Source of the DNA: Lachnospiraceae bacterium
Lineage (GTDB): Bacteria > Bacillota > Clostridia > Lachnospirales > Lachnospiraceae
Length of the DNA stretch: 64,000 nt
NCBI GenBank assembly: GCA_029071325.1
Contig: JAIEAP010000043.1
Location: 62,001 to 126,000 of the forward strand
Direction of reading: 5' to 3'
Shown here: positions 26,630 through 36,034 of the stretch, piece by piece
How positions within the stretch are numbered: the first letter of the stretch is position 1
How the letters are laid out: every line of letters starts with the position of its first letter
Translations under genes and position numbers: made by a program
The notes under the pieces: model-generated
Seen by the model: the letters and a program-made list of their open reading frames with translations, nothing else
Databases searched by the model: none
What the model was told of the DNA's origin: nothing

Positions 26630-27307
26630 ATGACCCATATTCTTCTGGTTGATGATGACAAAAGTATTTTGCAAAATCTGACGGAGTTCCTGCAGCAGGA
26701 AGGCTTTCGCGTAACAGCTGCCGCCTGTCAGGGGGACGCATTACAGCTTCTTGACAGCCAGGCATCCCGATTTGATCTGGCTCTTTTGGATGTATCCCTG
26801 CCTGACGGCAACGGATTCGCTCTCTGCGGCTGCATTCAGAGCACCTATCATCTCCCAGTAATCTTCCTTACGGCTTCCGGTGATGAATACAGCGTGGTTG
26901 CCGGACTGAATCTGGGGGCAGAAGACTATATCGCCAAACCCTTCCGTCCCCGGGAACTCATTTCCCGCATACAGGCTGTCTTAAGGCGCTGCGGCAAATC
27001 CAACCTGGTTTTAGAATACTGCGGGCTAGCTGCCGACCCAATCCGAGGCACCGTCACCAGGGACGGCAGTGAAATTATCTTATCCGCCCTGGAATACCGG
27101 CTTCTGCTGCTGTTCCTTCACAATAAGGGCATCGTGCTATCCCGCAGCCGTCTCATGGACGAGCTGTGGGATATGGCAGGCGAATATGTCAACGATAACA
27201 CGCTGACCGTCTACATCAAGCGTCTTCGCGAAAAGATTGAAGACGATCCTGCCAACCCCGTCTTTATCCGCACCGTGCGGGGGCTGGGCTATAAACTAGG
27301 CGATTAA
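26630..27307 (+). CDS. OmpR/PhoB-type response regulator
   Basis: A 225-residue two-component regulator. The receiver domain covers about 1-115, with acidic pocket DDD at 8-10, phospho-acceptor Asp54 (ALLDVSLPDG), and the conserved lysine in IAKPFRPREL. The C-terminal winged helix covers about 130-225 (YVNDNTLTVYIKRLREKIE). The start at 26630 follows AAAGGAGG; the sixteen upstream in-frame codons lack a ribosome site. It is followed after 72 bases by its histidine kinase and then by an ABC/FtsX-type transporter. That arrangement matches systems sensing antimicrobial peptides or envelope stress. Confidence 0.92.
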   Translation: MTHILLVDDDKSILQNLTEFLQQEGFRVTAAACQGDALQLLDSQASRFDLALLDVSLPDGNGFALCGCIQSTYHLPVIFLTASGDEYSVVAGLNLGAEDYIAKPFRPRELISRIQAVLRRCGKSNLVLEYCGLAADPIRGTVTRDGSEIILSALEYRLLLLFLHNKGIVLSRSRLMDELWDMAGEYVNDNTLTVYIKRLREKIEDDPANPVFIRTVRGLGYKLGD

Positions 27308-27379
27308 TGGTTACTATTCCTTATCCGACTGTGAATCGTACCAATCTTATTTTTCTGCAAATTCAGGAGGTAAACGCAT

Positions 27380-28396
27380 ATGAAAATTTTACGCAACAGG
27401 GAATTTCTCTGCCATCTGATCATTCAATTGGGGCTGCTCCTCCTGTTTTCAGCTACCGCTTACTGGTACGGTCAACCCGCAGGACGGCTCACCGTGGTCT
27501 TCGGACTGTGCCTGATCATCTGCCAGTGCAGCTTTACCGCATGGCGGTATCGCAGGCTCGCCAGCTTAAGCCGCCAATTGGATGACATGCTCCATCATTT
27601 AAAACCAATCGACTTCTCCATATATCATGAGGGAGAGCTTGCGATTCTTACCAATGAACTGTCCAAGCTGACTCTGCGGCTGTCACAGCAGGCAAATGCC
27701 CTGGAAACAGACCGGCAGCATCTCGCTGATTCCATGGCAGACATCTCTCATCAGTTGCGCTCCCCTCTCACCTCCATGTCCCTGATCCTCACCATGCTAA
27801 AAGAACCGGAGGTATCCTCCGAACGCCGCCGGCAACTGCTGCGGGAGCTGACCATGCTGCTAACCCGCATGGACTGGCTGATCGAAGCGCTGTTAAAGCT
27901 GTCCCGCATGGATGCCGGAACCGTAAGCTTCTATCCCACACAGATATCCGCGCACCGGCTGGCAGAGGATGCCGCTGCTCCGTTACTCATTCCCATGGAA
28001 CTAAAAGGCATTGCCTTCCAGATCCGCAGTGAGTCAGAATCTGTCATGCTTACCGTTGACCCTTCATGGACAGCAGAGGCTCTCGCCAATATTCTGAAGA
28101 ACTGCATGGAGCACACACCGGCAAACGGTCAGATCACCGTAACTATACGTACCAACAGTCTTTATACAGAACTTCTGATACAGGACAGCGGCAACGGATT
28201 TAGCAGCGAAGATCTTCCGCACCTTTTTGAGCGCTTTTATAAAGGGAAAAATGCCTCCGACAACAGCATCGGTATCGGCCTGGCACTCTCCCGCATGATC
28301 GTATCCCGTCAGAACGGCATCTTAAAAGCCGAAAACGCCAAGCCGCACGGAGCGCTGTTCACACTCCGTTTTTACCACGAAAACTGTCATATCTGA
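27380..28396 (+). CDS. Sensor histidine kinase, short periplasmic loop
   Basis: A 338-residue kinase. Two adjacent membrane helices (about 10-30 and 35-54) leave almost no extracellular loop, as in BceS-like intramembrane-sensing kinases. His124 lies in DISHQLRSPLTSM, followed by the N box NCMEHTPANG, the G1/F boxes DSGNGFSSEDL and LFERFYKG, and the G2 box GIGLALS. AGGAGG precedes the ATG. Such kinases usually detect their signal through the ABC transporter encoded beside them, here 28583-31950. The ligand is unknown. Confidence 0.92.
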   Translation: MKILRNREFLCHLIIQLGLLLLFSATAYWYGQPAGRLTVVFGLCLIICQCSFTAWRYRRLASLSRQLDDMLHHLKPIDFSIYHEGELAILTNELSKLTLRLSQQANALETDRQHLADSMADISHQLRSPLTSMSLILTMLKEPEVSSERRRQLLRELTMLLTRMDWLIEALLKLSRMDAGTVSFYPTQISAHRLAEDAAAPLLIPMELKGIAFQIRSESESVMLTVDPSWTAEALANILKNCMEHTPANGQITVTIRTNSLYTELLIQDSGNGFSSEDLPHLFERFYKGKNASDNSIGIGLALSRMIVSRQNGILKAENAKPHGALFTLRFYHENCHI

Positions 28397-28427
28397 TGCC
28401 CCACAGGTTCTTATAAGCAGAATGTGA

Positions 28428-28475
28428 TGTTACTATTCACAGTCCCTCACCCTCATGCGACTGTGAATAGTAACA
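28428..28475 (+). repeat. Perfect 17-bp hairpin built of the CTGTGAATAGTAAC repeat
   Basis: Arm 28428-28444 (TGTTACTATTCACAGTC) pairs perfectly with 28459-28475 around a 14-base loop. It lies 32 bases after the kinase stop but has no T-run. It may act as a processing hairpin or be a palindromic repeat rather than a terminator. Confidence 0.7.
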
Positions 28476-28477
28476 AT

Positions 28478-28531
28478 GTGACAAAATTGTCACCTGTCTG
28501 TCATTCCTCTGTCATTTGTGTTGACTATACT
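28478..28531 (+). promoter_or_regulatory. Candidate response-regulator-controlled promoter of the ABC transporter
   Basis: Two direct repeats CTGTCATT (28498-28505 and 28509-28516) are spaced 11 bases, one helical turn, as usual for OmpR-type regulators. An inverted repeat GTGACA-AAAT-TGTCAC (28478-28493) lies just before them. TATACT (28526-28531) could be the -10 box with a poor -35, or TTGACT (28521-28526) could act as a -35. The regulator link is inferred from position. Confidence 0.45.
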
Positions 28532-28582
28532 AAGGTCAATGAAAATAGTAGCATCCTGATGTTACAGAATTGAAAGGAGTTT

Positions 28583-29275
28583 ATGATGCAAAATACAATC
28601 TTACGAGCAGAACATCTGACAAAGGTCTACGGCAGCGGCGAAAACCGTGTTGTGGCATTGGATGACATTTCCTTTACCGTAAATGAGGGGGAATTTCTTG
28701 CCATTATCGGGCCCTCCGGCTCCGGCAAGTCAACACTTCTGCACACGCTGGGCGGGGTGGATCAGCCCACTTCCGGTCATGTATATATGGAGGACGTTGA
28801 TGTCTATGCGCAGAAACCCGAACAGCTTGCCATTTTCCGCAGACGACAGGTAGGCCTGATCTATCAGTTCTATAACCTGATCCCAGTTTTAAATGTGGTG
28901 GAAAATATTACGCTTCCGGTTCTCATGGACGGGCGCACCGTCAATGAAGAACGATTAGAAGAACTGCTTTCCATCCTGTCTTTAAAAGGAAGAGAAAAGC
29001 ATCTGCCCAACCAGCTCTCCGGCGGACAGCAGCAGCGCGTCTCCATCGGACGAGCGTTGATGAACGCACCTTCTGTGGTACTTGCCGATGAGCCTACCGG
29101 AAATCTGGATTCTAAAAACAGTCAGGAAATTGTGGAACTCCTGAAATATTCCAATAAACAATTTAACCAGACACTGATCGTCATCACCCACGACGAGAAC
29201 ATTGCCTTGCTGGCAGACCGCATCATAGCCATCGAAGACGGCAGGATTACAAGGGATGAGGTGATTCGGGCATGA
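28583..29275 (+). CDS. ABC transporter ATP-binding protein (LolD/BceA-like)
   Basis: A 230-residue ATPase of the MacB/LolD/BceA group. Walker A is GPSGSGKST, the Q-loop is IYQFYNLIP, the signature is [15 protein letters not shown] and Walker B is [20 protein letters not shown] precedes the ATG at 28583. The stop overlaps the permease start by four bases (ATGA). With the FtsX-like permease it forms a mechanotransmission-type ABC system, not an importer, and in Firmicutes such pairs commonly detoxify or sense antimicrobial peptides. Confidence 0.93.
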   Translation: MMQNTILRAEHLTKVYGSGENRVVALDDISFTVNEGEFLAIIGPSGSGKSTLLHTLGGVDQPTSGHVYMEDVDVYAQKPEQLAIFRRRQVGLIYQFYNLIPVLNVVENITLPVLMDGRTVNEERLEELLSILSLKGREKHLPNQLSGGQQQRVSIGRALMNAPSVVLADEPTGNLDSKNSQEIVELLKYSNKQFNQTLIVITHDENIALLADRIIAIEDGRITRDEVIRA

Positions 29276-31950
29276 ATATATTCCATAAGATTACCCTGGC
29301 AAATCTCGGCAAAAACCGTACCAGAACATTAGTCACCATTATCGGTATCATTTTATCTACCTCCATGTTCACCGCTGTGACCACATGTGTGTCCTCCCTG
29401 CAGCATTTTATGCTGGAATATACTGCTTACAATTATGGAAGCTGGCACGGGGCGGCGCAGCATATGGATCAGGAGGACATGACAGATTTTCTTGCGCATG
29501 ATGAAGTCGATACCTACGTCACTCTGCGCAGTCTGGGCTTTGCAGTCCTGGAGGATTCCAGTAATTTCTATAAACCCTACCTCCATATCTGCGGTGTGGA
29601 TGATTCTCTTACTACACTGCTGCCCGTACACCTTCTGGAGGGCAGAATGCCCCAAAATGACACGGAGCTTCTTTTACCGGAGCACCTTGCCTCCAATGGA
29701 CTGGTCAAGTATAACCTGGGAGACATTCTGACTCTGGATGTGGGACGGCGCATCGACGACGATGGGTATGAGTATGACAATCACACACCATTGCTTACAG
29801 ATAATTTCACTCCCTCTGATCCTGAGGAGGATTCCGATGAAACAATCCATGTGACGGAGGCCATCACAGATACCCAAGCACGCACCTACACGGTAGTAGG
29901 TTTCTATGAGCGCCCCTTTTATGAGGATTATTCCTCACCCGGTTATACCGCATTGACTTATGCGCCCGATGCCGATGCCAACTACCAGGACATTTATTTC
30001 ACTTCCAGTTCCGGAACAGATATCCAGTCTTTCCTGAATGAAAATGCTCCATCCGTGTATTCCATAAATTATAGTTATCTGCGAATGAAGGGGGCTTCCG
30101 GCGAGAGCACTTACAACCGGGTGCTCTATTCCCTGGCTTCCATCCTGATCGGTATCATTGTATTCGGCTCCATCTCGCTGATCTACAACGCCTTTTCCAT
30201 TTCCATCAGCGAGCGTACCAGACAGTTTGGACTGCTGTCTTCCATCGGCGCCACAAAACGTCAGATGATACACAGTGTGTTGTTCGAGGCCGCGTTCCTG
30301 TGCATCATAGGGATTCCCCTGGGCATTGCGTCCGGATTATTGGGGATGGGCATTACGCTGCATTTTACCGGAAATACCATCGCCAATATATATTCCAGAG
30401 CCAGCGTGATCTCGTTACGCCTGCATCCCTCTGTGGCTGCCATCGTGGTTGCTGCACTGCTGGCCTTCTTCACGGTGCTGCTCTCCGCCTTCTTACCGGC
30501 AAGGCGCTCCATGAAATTGTCCGCCATTGAAGCCATCCGGCAGACTACGGATATTTCCATTCGCCCGGGCAAGGTAAAGACCTCCCGTCTGACCGGGAAG
30601 CTGTTTGGTTTTGAAGGCATGCTCGCTTCCAAGAATTATAAGCGCAGCCGCAAGCGTTACCGCGCCACTGTGATTTCATTATTCTTAAGCGTGGTATTGT
30701 TCATTCCCGCCAGCAGCCTGAGCGCTTACCTGACCACCTCCATTGGCAATGTATACAAGGACAGTGAATATGACATCAGTGTCCAATACACCGACCTTGA
30801 TCAGATCCAGGAATGGAATGCGCTCCTGTCTTCTATACCGGAGATCACAAAGTTTGACTGGTCCGTCCGTCAGTACATGTCGTTTACGGTCAGCGATTCC
30901 TTTATCCGCGATCGATACACAAATACTTATGCACAGATGTACGGGCAACATGCTATCATTGATGAAGATGGACTCCTGTTGTACGATGGAACGCTTGTCT
31001 TCGTCCCTGACGAGACATTTCGCGCTTACGTTCTGGACCACGGACTTGATCCGGAGGATTATTTTGATACGGACGCGCCCTGCGCCATTCTCAGTGACAA
31101 GCTGCATTGGTACAGTTCCGAGACCAGAAAATATTATGACCTGTCCATGCTGCAAAATCCCACCGAAGCAGACGTGCAGCTGGTCTACGACCAGACGGAT
31201 GAAATGGGAAATCCCGACATAGACAAGCGCAGTCTTGTACCCGTTACCATCGGCGCCTCCTTAGACGATCTGCCCTATGGTGTTACCAGCCAGGACTATG
31301 ACATACAGCTTCTCTATCCTTACTGTATGTTAGATGTATTGTTATCCTCTCTGGATGAAAGCGCTGATTACTCTATGCTGTCTGGACTTCCCCTGTCCGA
31401 GTATGCTCACGCAAATTTTGTCATGCGCTGCTCCGACCACAAACAGGCCTATGAAAAAATCCAAAACGGCATATCAGACCAGGGACTGGGCGGATATGTG
31501 GCAGATTATGCGGAGGAAGTAGAAGAAAACCGTGCCATGCTCACGGTAGTCAACATCTTCTCCTACGGTTTCATTATCCTGATATCGCTGATTGCGGTGG
31601 CAAATATCTTCAACACGATATCCACCAATCTCAATCTTCGCCGCCGGGAATTTGCCATGCTCAAATCCGTAGGATTATCCCCTAAGGGAATGCACCGGAT
31701 GATGCGGTTTGAATGCCTGCTCTACGGCTTCCGGGGACTTTTATTCGGACTTCCCGTGTCTTTTGTCCTGACATGGCTGATCTACCGCTCTGTCGCAAAC
31801 GGTATGGAACTTGATTTCTTCATTCCTTGGTACAGCGTCGCGATTGCCATTGGAAGCGTATTCCTGGTAGTTGCCATCACCATGGTATACTCCATGCGCC
31901 GCCTGAACAAAGAAAACACCGTAGATGCATTAAAGAACGAAAACCTATAG
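29272..31950 (+). CDS. FtsX-like permease of a BceAB/MacB-type system
   Basis: An 892-residue membrane protein. A first helix at about 17-39 is followed by a large extracellular domain (40-280), three helices at about 285-430 carrying the FtsX motif (ISERTRQFGLLSSIGATKRQ), and a helix near 465. A second extracellular domain (490-745) and three more helices at the C-terminus follow (LRRREFAMLKSVGLSPKGMH). The two FtsX modules with external domains differ from typical BceB, which has one big loop. It presumably works with the ATPase at 28583 under the adjacent two-component system. Confidence 0.9.
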   Translation: MNIFHKITLANLGKNRTRTLVTIIGIILSTSMFTAVTTCVSSLQHFMLEYTAYNYGSWHGAAQHMDQEDMTDFLAHDEVDTYVTLRSLGFAVLEDSSNFYKPYLHICGVDDSLTTLLPVHLLEGRMPQNDTELLLPEHLASNGLVKYNLGDILTLDVGRRIDDDGYEYDNHTPLLTDNFTPSDPEEDSDETIHVTEAITDTQARTYTVVGFYERPFYEDYSSPGYTALTYAPDADANYQDIYFTSSSGTDIQSFLNENAPSVYSINYSYLRMKGASGESTYNRVLYSLASILIGIIVFGSISLIYNAFSISISERTRQFGLLSSIGATKRQMIHSVLFEAAFLCIIGIPLGIASGLLGMGITLHFTGNTIANIYSRASVISLRLHPSVAAIVVAALLAFFTVLLSAFLPARRSMKLSAIEAIRQTTDISIRPGKVKTSRLTGKLFGFEGMLASKNYKRSRKRYRATVISLFLSVVLFIPASSLSAYLTTSIGNVYKDSEYDISVQYTDLDQIQEWNALLSSIPEITKFDWSVRQYMSFTVSDSFIRDRYTNTYAQMYGQHAIIDEDGLLLYDGTLVFVPDETFRAYVLDHGLDPEDYFDTDAPCAILSDKLHWYSSETRKYYDLSMLQNPTEADVQLVYDQTDEMGNPDIDKRSLVPVTIGASLDDLPYGVTSQDYDIQLLYPYCMLDVLLSSLDESADYSMLSGLPLSEYAHANFVMRCSDHKQAYEKIQNGISDQGLGGYVADYAEEVEENRAMLTVVNIFSYGFIILISLIAVANIFNTISTNLNLRRREFAMLKSVGLSPKGMHRMMRFECLLYGFRGLLFGLPVSFVLTWLIYRSVANGMELDFFIPWYSVAIAIGSVFLVVAITMVYSMRRLNKENTVDALKNENL

Positions 31951-31957
31951 AAATAAG

Positions 31958-32003
31958 CAGGGACCGTCGTATCATTCATATGATACGACAGTCCCTGTAT
32001 TTT
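31958..32003 (+). terminator. Intrinsic terminator after the ABC permease
   Basis: A 17-bp stem with one internal mismatch (CAGGGAC-GTCGTATCAT paired with ATGATACGAC-GTCCCTG) around TCAT, followed by TATTTTTAT, eight bases after the stop codon. Confidence 0.9.
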
Positions 32004-32149
32004 TATATTCGTACTTCCCGTAACTTCTGATTTACAGTATACAGACTTTTTTCATTTGTGGTATACTCAGTATAAAAAGTTATTATATGCCGCCATATAA
32101 GAATCGGCATGGGCTGTTATATGCGGCGGTTAAGGAGGTTAATCATTCT

Positions 32150-32788
32150 ATGAATCCCAGAATACAACATTATAAAAATCTATCAGACACCATTATCGCC
32201 GCTCTAAGGAAACGCCAGATGGACGGCTACTACTGCTCTACCGGAGCAGAGGCCGTAGCTCTGGCCAACTCTTTCCTGGTCAAAGGCGCTTCCGTGGGCT
32301 ACGGCGGCTCTATGACTTTGGCGGAAACCGGCATGATGGAATCCCTGCAAAGTAACAGCGATATCACCCTCTATGGCCGCGGTCAGGCAAAGGATCCCTC
32401 AGAACTCCGGGAAATGTACATAAGGTCTCTGAACACAGACTTTTACTTTATGAGCACCAATGCCATCACACGGGACGGACAATTAGTCAATATTGACGGC
32501 GTCGGCAATCGGGTGGCAGCGCTCTCATACGGTCCCGACACTGTCATTATCCTGGCTGGGATGAATAAGATCACTGACAATGTGGAGACTGCCATTGCGC
32601 GGGTACACAATGAGGCGGCACCGCCCAACTGCCTGCGGCTGGAGCGCAACACCCCATGCGCCGTAACAGGTGTATGTGCGGACTGTCTCTCCCCGGACTG
32701 CATCTGCACGCATACAGTCATTACAAGACGCAGCAATACTCCGGGAAGGATCAAAGTTATCCTCATTGGAGAAAGTTACGGATATTAA
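32150..32788 (+). CDS. LUD domain protein (LutC/YkgG-like)
   Basis: A 212-residue protein of the lactate-utilisation domain family. The core reads VKGASVGYGGSMTLAETG, TNAITRDGQLVNIDGVGNR and IILAGMNKI, the usual LUD signatures. The C-terminus has a cluster of cysteines (PCAVTGVCADCLSPDCIC) that may bind an iron-sulfur cluster or metal. The start at 32150 follows AAGGAGG. It stands alone, without lutA/lutB partners, so a role in lactate oxidation is doubtful. Its stop abuts the hicB stop on the other strand with no gap. Confidence 0.88.
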   Translation: MNPRIQHYKNLSDTIIAALRKRQMDGYYCSTGAEAVALANSFLVKGASVGYGGSMTLAETGMMESLQSNSDITLYGRGQAKDPSELREMYIRSLNTDFYFMSTNAITRDGQLVNIDGVGNRVAALSYGPDTVIILAGMNKITDNVETAIARVHNEAAPPNCLRLERNTPCAVTGVCADCLSPDCICTHTVITRRSNTPGRIKVILIGESYGY

Positions 32789-33151
32789 TTATTTTGTATA
32801 TACAGCATCATTTCGGGACAATAAAAACACACAATACTGATTCATGCTAATCCCCTCTCTCTTAGAATGCTCTGTGAGTATCCTATGCAGACTGCGTGGG
32901 ATACGCAGTTTAAATTGTCCCGAATATTCCTTCAGATCATCGGGCTCCGGAATTGTAATACCTTCTTCAAAGGCAACTTCTATCCATTCTTTTTTTGCAT
33001 CCAATGCATTAGCCACCGCAGATTCTACCGTTGTTCCGCAAGTAATACAACCTGGAAGATCAGGATATGAAACCACAAAACCTCCTTCCTCCTTATCTTC
33101 CACAACCTCCATTCGATAAGGCATTTCCATGTAATCACTCAACGTCTTCAT
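32789..33151 (-). CDS. hicB: HicB-type antitoxin
   Basis: A 120-residue antitoxin. The N-terminal HicB fold (YRMEVVEDKEEGGFVVSYPD, LPGCITCGTTVESAVANA) is a partial RNase H-like domain that covers the toxin, and the C-terminal helices (LRIPRSLHRILTEHSKREGI) look like a ribbon-helix-helix/Arc DNA-binding part. The ATG at 33151 follows GGCGGG and overlaps the end of hicA by 17 bases. The pair is encoded toxin first, which is usual for hicAB. It probably represses its own promoter upstream of hicA. Confidence 0.9.
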   Translation of the reverse strand: MKTLSDYMEMPYRMEVVEDKEEGGFVVSYPDLPGCITCGTTVESAVANALDAKKEWIEVAFEEGITIPEPDDLKEYSGQFKLRIPRSLHRILTEHSKREGISMNQYCVFLLSRNDAVYTK

Positions 33152-33392
33152 TATTTCCCGCCTCACTTTCAACAACACTCTTTACCATTTCTACATAAAT
33201 CTTCTTAATTGGTTCATGTCTGGGTATTGTAATTGGTCTGCATCCCGGTTTTCTAAATGTATAATGACTGCTGCCGCCTCTTGGGACACACATTACATAT
33301 CCAAAACTTTCTAAAACCTTACGCAATTCTTCAAAGCGAAGATCCTTTGATAAAAAACAAATTTGTGCCAATAGTTTATCCCACTTTGACAT
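33135..33392 (-). CDS. hicA: HicA-type mRNA interferase toxin
   Basis: An 85-residue toxin with the double-stranded RNA-binding-like fold: FEELRKVLESFGYVMCVPRG, then SSHYTFRKPG with the catalytic histidine, and PITIPRHEPIKKIYV at the C-terminal side. HicA enzymes cleave mRNA in translation when not covered by HicB. The ATG at 33392 behind AGGAGG was preferred to the open frame's earlier start at 33440. The catalytic His and surrounding residues are intact, so the toxin is likely functional. Confidence 0.9.
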   Translation of the reverse strand: MSKWDKLLAQICFLSKDLRFEELRKVLESFGYVMCVPRGGSSHYTFRKPGCRPITIPRHEPIKKIYVEMVKSVVESEAGNNEDVE

Positions 33393-33587
33393 GCGTATTC
33401 CTCCTAATCTCATTATATGTGGTGTCGTATTTGGTGTCAATTATTTTTCATTTAATCTTTTTTCATAAAAATTTGCCCCATGCCATAATCACTCCTCCTA
33501 CCTGTAAGTAGACTGATCATAGCACAGGACAATATCTTGCTCCATATCATTATGCGAAAATTAATATTTTAGCAATATACACAATTC

Positions 33588-35192
33588 CTACCGGTCCCAC
33601 TTATCCGACAGCGCATTGATCTGATCGGCAAACTTGGCGATATCCTTGTTGGCAAGCCCCTCGTTCTTCTGAATGACACTGAGCAATCTGTGCCCTGCAG
33701 CCAGCAATCTTGCAAATACGTTGGAGGACGCCTTCAGTTTCTTCTCCTTCCTGCGTTCCGCAAGCTTCCGGTCGCCCTGGCGGATGCAGACATTTTCCAG
33801 AAGATCGTAGGTATCTCCGCTGTAAGGCGCGCTTGCGTCATATCCCAGCACTCCTTTCAAATGCTCTGCAAACCCGTCGCATACCCGGTCATCGCCATGT
33901 ACCACAAATACGCGCTTGGGCGGCTTCTTAAATGACGAAGCCCATTTTGTCAGCATATCCTTATCCGCATGACCGCTGATACCCGGCAGATTCAATATCT
34001 CTGCATGCACCTCAATATTCTCGCCGAACAGCTTTACCTCCCTGGCATCATTCAAAAGGCTGTGTCCCAACGTACAAGGCACCTGATACCCCACAAAAAG
34101 GATCGTGCTTTCCGGCCGCCACAGATTATGCTTTAGATGATGCCGGATACGCCCCGCCTCACACATTCCTGAGGCAGAAATAATAACGATGGGCTTCTTC
34201 ACGAAATTGATCATCTTGGATTCATCGCTGGCCACCGCTGTCTTAAGTCCGGGGAATCCAATGGGGTTGATCCCCTGGTTTACCAGCGCCTTTGCTTCCT
34301 CACTGAAGCAGTCCTCCACGCTCTTGTGAAACACATTGGTTGCCTCCACGGAAAGCGGACTGTCCACATATACCTCAAAGTCCTGAAACTCCGGCAGCAG
34401 CCCCTCCGTCTTAATCCTCCGCAGATGATACAGAAGCTCCTGCGTCCTTCCCACGGAAAATGCTGGAATCACCAGATTGCCGCCCCGCCGGAACGTCCGC
34501 TCGATCACTACTGCCAGCTCCATGGCATAATCGGGGGGTGCGTTGTGCACCCGATCTCCATACGTCGATTCTATCACCACATAATCTGCTTCCTCAATAA
34601 ACTGCGGATTTTTGATCAGGGGCTTATTTCCCTGACCGATATCCCCCGAGAATACGATTTTAATTTCTTTGTCCTCTTCACTCAGCCACAATTCTATGCT
34701 GGCAGAACCTAAGAGATGCCCGGCATCCACAAATCGAAGCCGCACCCCCGGACATACCGTGATCATCTTCTGATAGTCACATTCCACAAAATGCTCCAGA
34801 ACCCCCAGCGCATCCTCCATATCATAAAGGGGTACAACCTCAGGATTTCCTGCTCTGCGCGCCTTGCGGTTCTTCCATTCCGCCTCAAACATCTGGATAT
34901 GAGCGCTGTCCTTAAGCATGATGTCACACAACTGACAGGTTGCTCTGGTGGCAAAGACCTGCCCTCGGAACCCATGGCTGTACAATAACGGAAGCAGACC
35001 CGAATGATCAATATGGGCGTGGGTCACAAATACATAATCGATATCTGACGGATTGACAGGTATCTCCTGATTCACATAGAGATCCGGTCCCTGCTCCATA
35101 CCGCAGTCCACCAGCATACGCTTGTCACCGCACTGTAGAAAATGGCAGCTTCCCGTTACCTCATGAGCCGCCCCCAAAAATTCCAATAGCAT
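33588..35192 (-). CDS. MBL-fold beta-CASP ribonuclease-like protein
   Basis: A 534-residue metallo-beta-lactamase/beta-CASP protein. HAHIDHSG at 58-65 is the zinc-binding motif, GDIG near 205 is motif 4, and VIESTYGDR together with ISASGMCEAGRIRHHL mark the beta-CASP part. LPGISGHADKDML and FVVHGDDRVCDGFAEHL are the C-terminal metal motifs. This is the CPSF/Ysh1-type group, which has RNA endo- or exonuclease activity in archaea and bacteria. It carries an extra C-terminal helical tail of about 70 residues. The start ATG is at 35192. It lies downstream of sigE in the same direction. Confidence 0.88.
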   Translation of the reverse strand: MLLEFLGAAHEVTGSCHFLQCGDKRMLVDCGMEQGPDLYVNQEIPVNPSDIDYVFVTHAHIDHSGLLPLLYSHGFRGQVFATRATCQLCDIMLKDSAHIQMFEAEWKNRKARRAGNPEVVPLYDMEDALGVLEHFVECDYQKMITVCPGVRLRFVDAGHLLGSASIELWLSEEDKEIKIVFSGDIGQGNKPLIKNPQFIEEADYVVIESTYGDRVHNAPPDYAMELAVVIERTFRRGGNLVIPAFSVGRTQELLYHLRRIKTEGLLPEFQDFEVYVDSPLSVEATNVFHKSVEDCFSEEAKALVNQGINPIGFPGLKTAVASDESKMINFVKKPIVIISASGMCEAGRIRHHLKHNLWRPESTILFVGYQVPCTLGHSLLNDAREVKLFGENIEVHAEILNLPGISGHADKDMLTKWASSFKKPPKRVFVVHGDDRVCDGFAEHLKGVLGYDASAPYSGDTYDLLENVCIRQGDRKLAERRKEKKLKASSNVFARLLAAGHRLLSVIQKNEGLANKDIAKFADQINALSDKWDR

Positions 35193-35267
35193 AACACCCT
35201 CGCCTCCCTTTCCTCTTTTGTTTATTCTACCATATTTACCAAAAATTGTATATAATTTACGGTCTTT

Positions 35268-36008
35268 TTATTCAAATCGCACAATTTCTTTTTTCAGACG
35301 CTTCATAATCTTCTTCTCCAGCCGCGAAATATAAGACTGAGAAATCCCCAGAAGATCTGCCACCTCTTTCTGTGTCAGCTCTTTCCCGTTTTTGGAATTG
35401 ATGCCGAAACGCAGCTCCACGATTGTGCGCTCCCTGCCGCTTAGGTGTCCGATGGCACGGTTTAACAGCTTACGCTCCACCTCCGACTCAATATCACGAT
35501 AAATGACATCCTCATCCGTACCCAGAATGTCTGACAACAGCAGTTCATTTCCGTCCCAGTCCACATTCAAAGGCTCGTCGATGGATACTTCCAGCTTCGT
35601 CTTATTATTTCTCCTCAGATACATAAGGATTTCATTCTCGATGCAGCGGGAGGCGTAGGTTGCCAGCTTGATTTTCTTGTCAGGCTTGAAGGTATTGATC
35701 GCCTTAATGAGACCGATGGTTCCTATGGAGATCAGATCCTCCACCCCCACTCCCGTATTGTCAAACTTCTTGGCAATATAGACTACCAGTCTGAGATTAT
35801 GCTCAATCAGCTTTCCCCGTGCCTCCTCGTCCTGCTCCTCCACCAGCAACCGGATACAGTCCGCCTCCTCTTCGGCAGACAAGGGCGGCGGCAGAACCTC
35901 CGCACCGCCTATGTAATGGACCTCCGAGTCATTACGCCACAGCAAGTCCCTCAGAGTGCTCATCACCCGGAATTGAAAATGCTCCGGCACGCTTACTTTC
36001 AAGTACAT
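35268..36008 (-). CDS. sigE: Sporulation sigma factor SigE
   Basis: A 246-residue sigma-70 family factor for the mother cell in early sporulation. The pro-sequence (about 1-30) precedes [20 protein letters not shown], typical of pro-SigE. Region 2 has [20 protein letters not shown] and [13 protein letters not shown], and region 4 has [20 protein letters not shown] chose the ATG at 36008, which has AAAGGAG upstream. A start ten codons earlier overlaps the spoIIGA stop (ATGA) and is possible. It is encoded directly behind its activating protease, as in other spore formers. Confidence 0.93.
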   Translation of the reverse strand: MYLKVSVPEHFQFRVMSTLRDLLWRNDSEVHYIGGAEVLPPPLSAEEEADCIRLLVEEQDEEARGKLIEHNLRLVVYIAKKFDNTGVGVEDLISIGTIGLIKAINTFKPDKKIKLATYASRCIENEILMYLRRNNKTKLEVSIDEPLNVDWDGNELLLSDILGTDEDVIYRDIESEVERKLLNRAIGHLSGRERTIVELRFGINSKNGKELTQKEVADLLGISQSYISRLEKKIMKRLKKEIVRFE

Positions 36009-36034
36009 GTAATTCTCCTTTCCTTTTTTTCTGT

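Noticed and set aside
28428-28475. Rho-independent terminator after the histidine kinase
   Set aside because: The stem is perfect but no T-run follows on either strand, and the same sequence recurs elsewhere.
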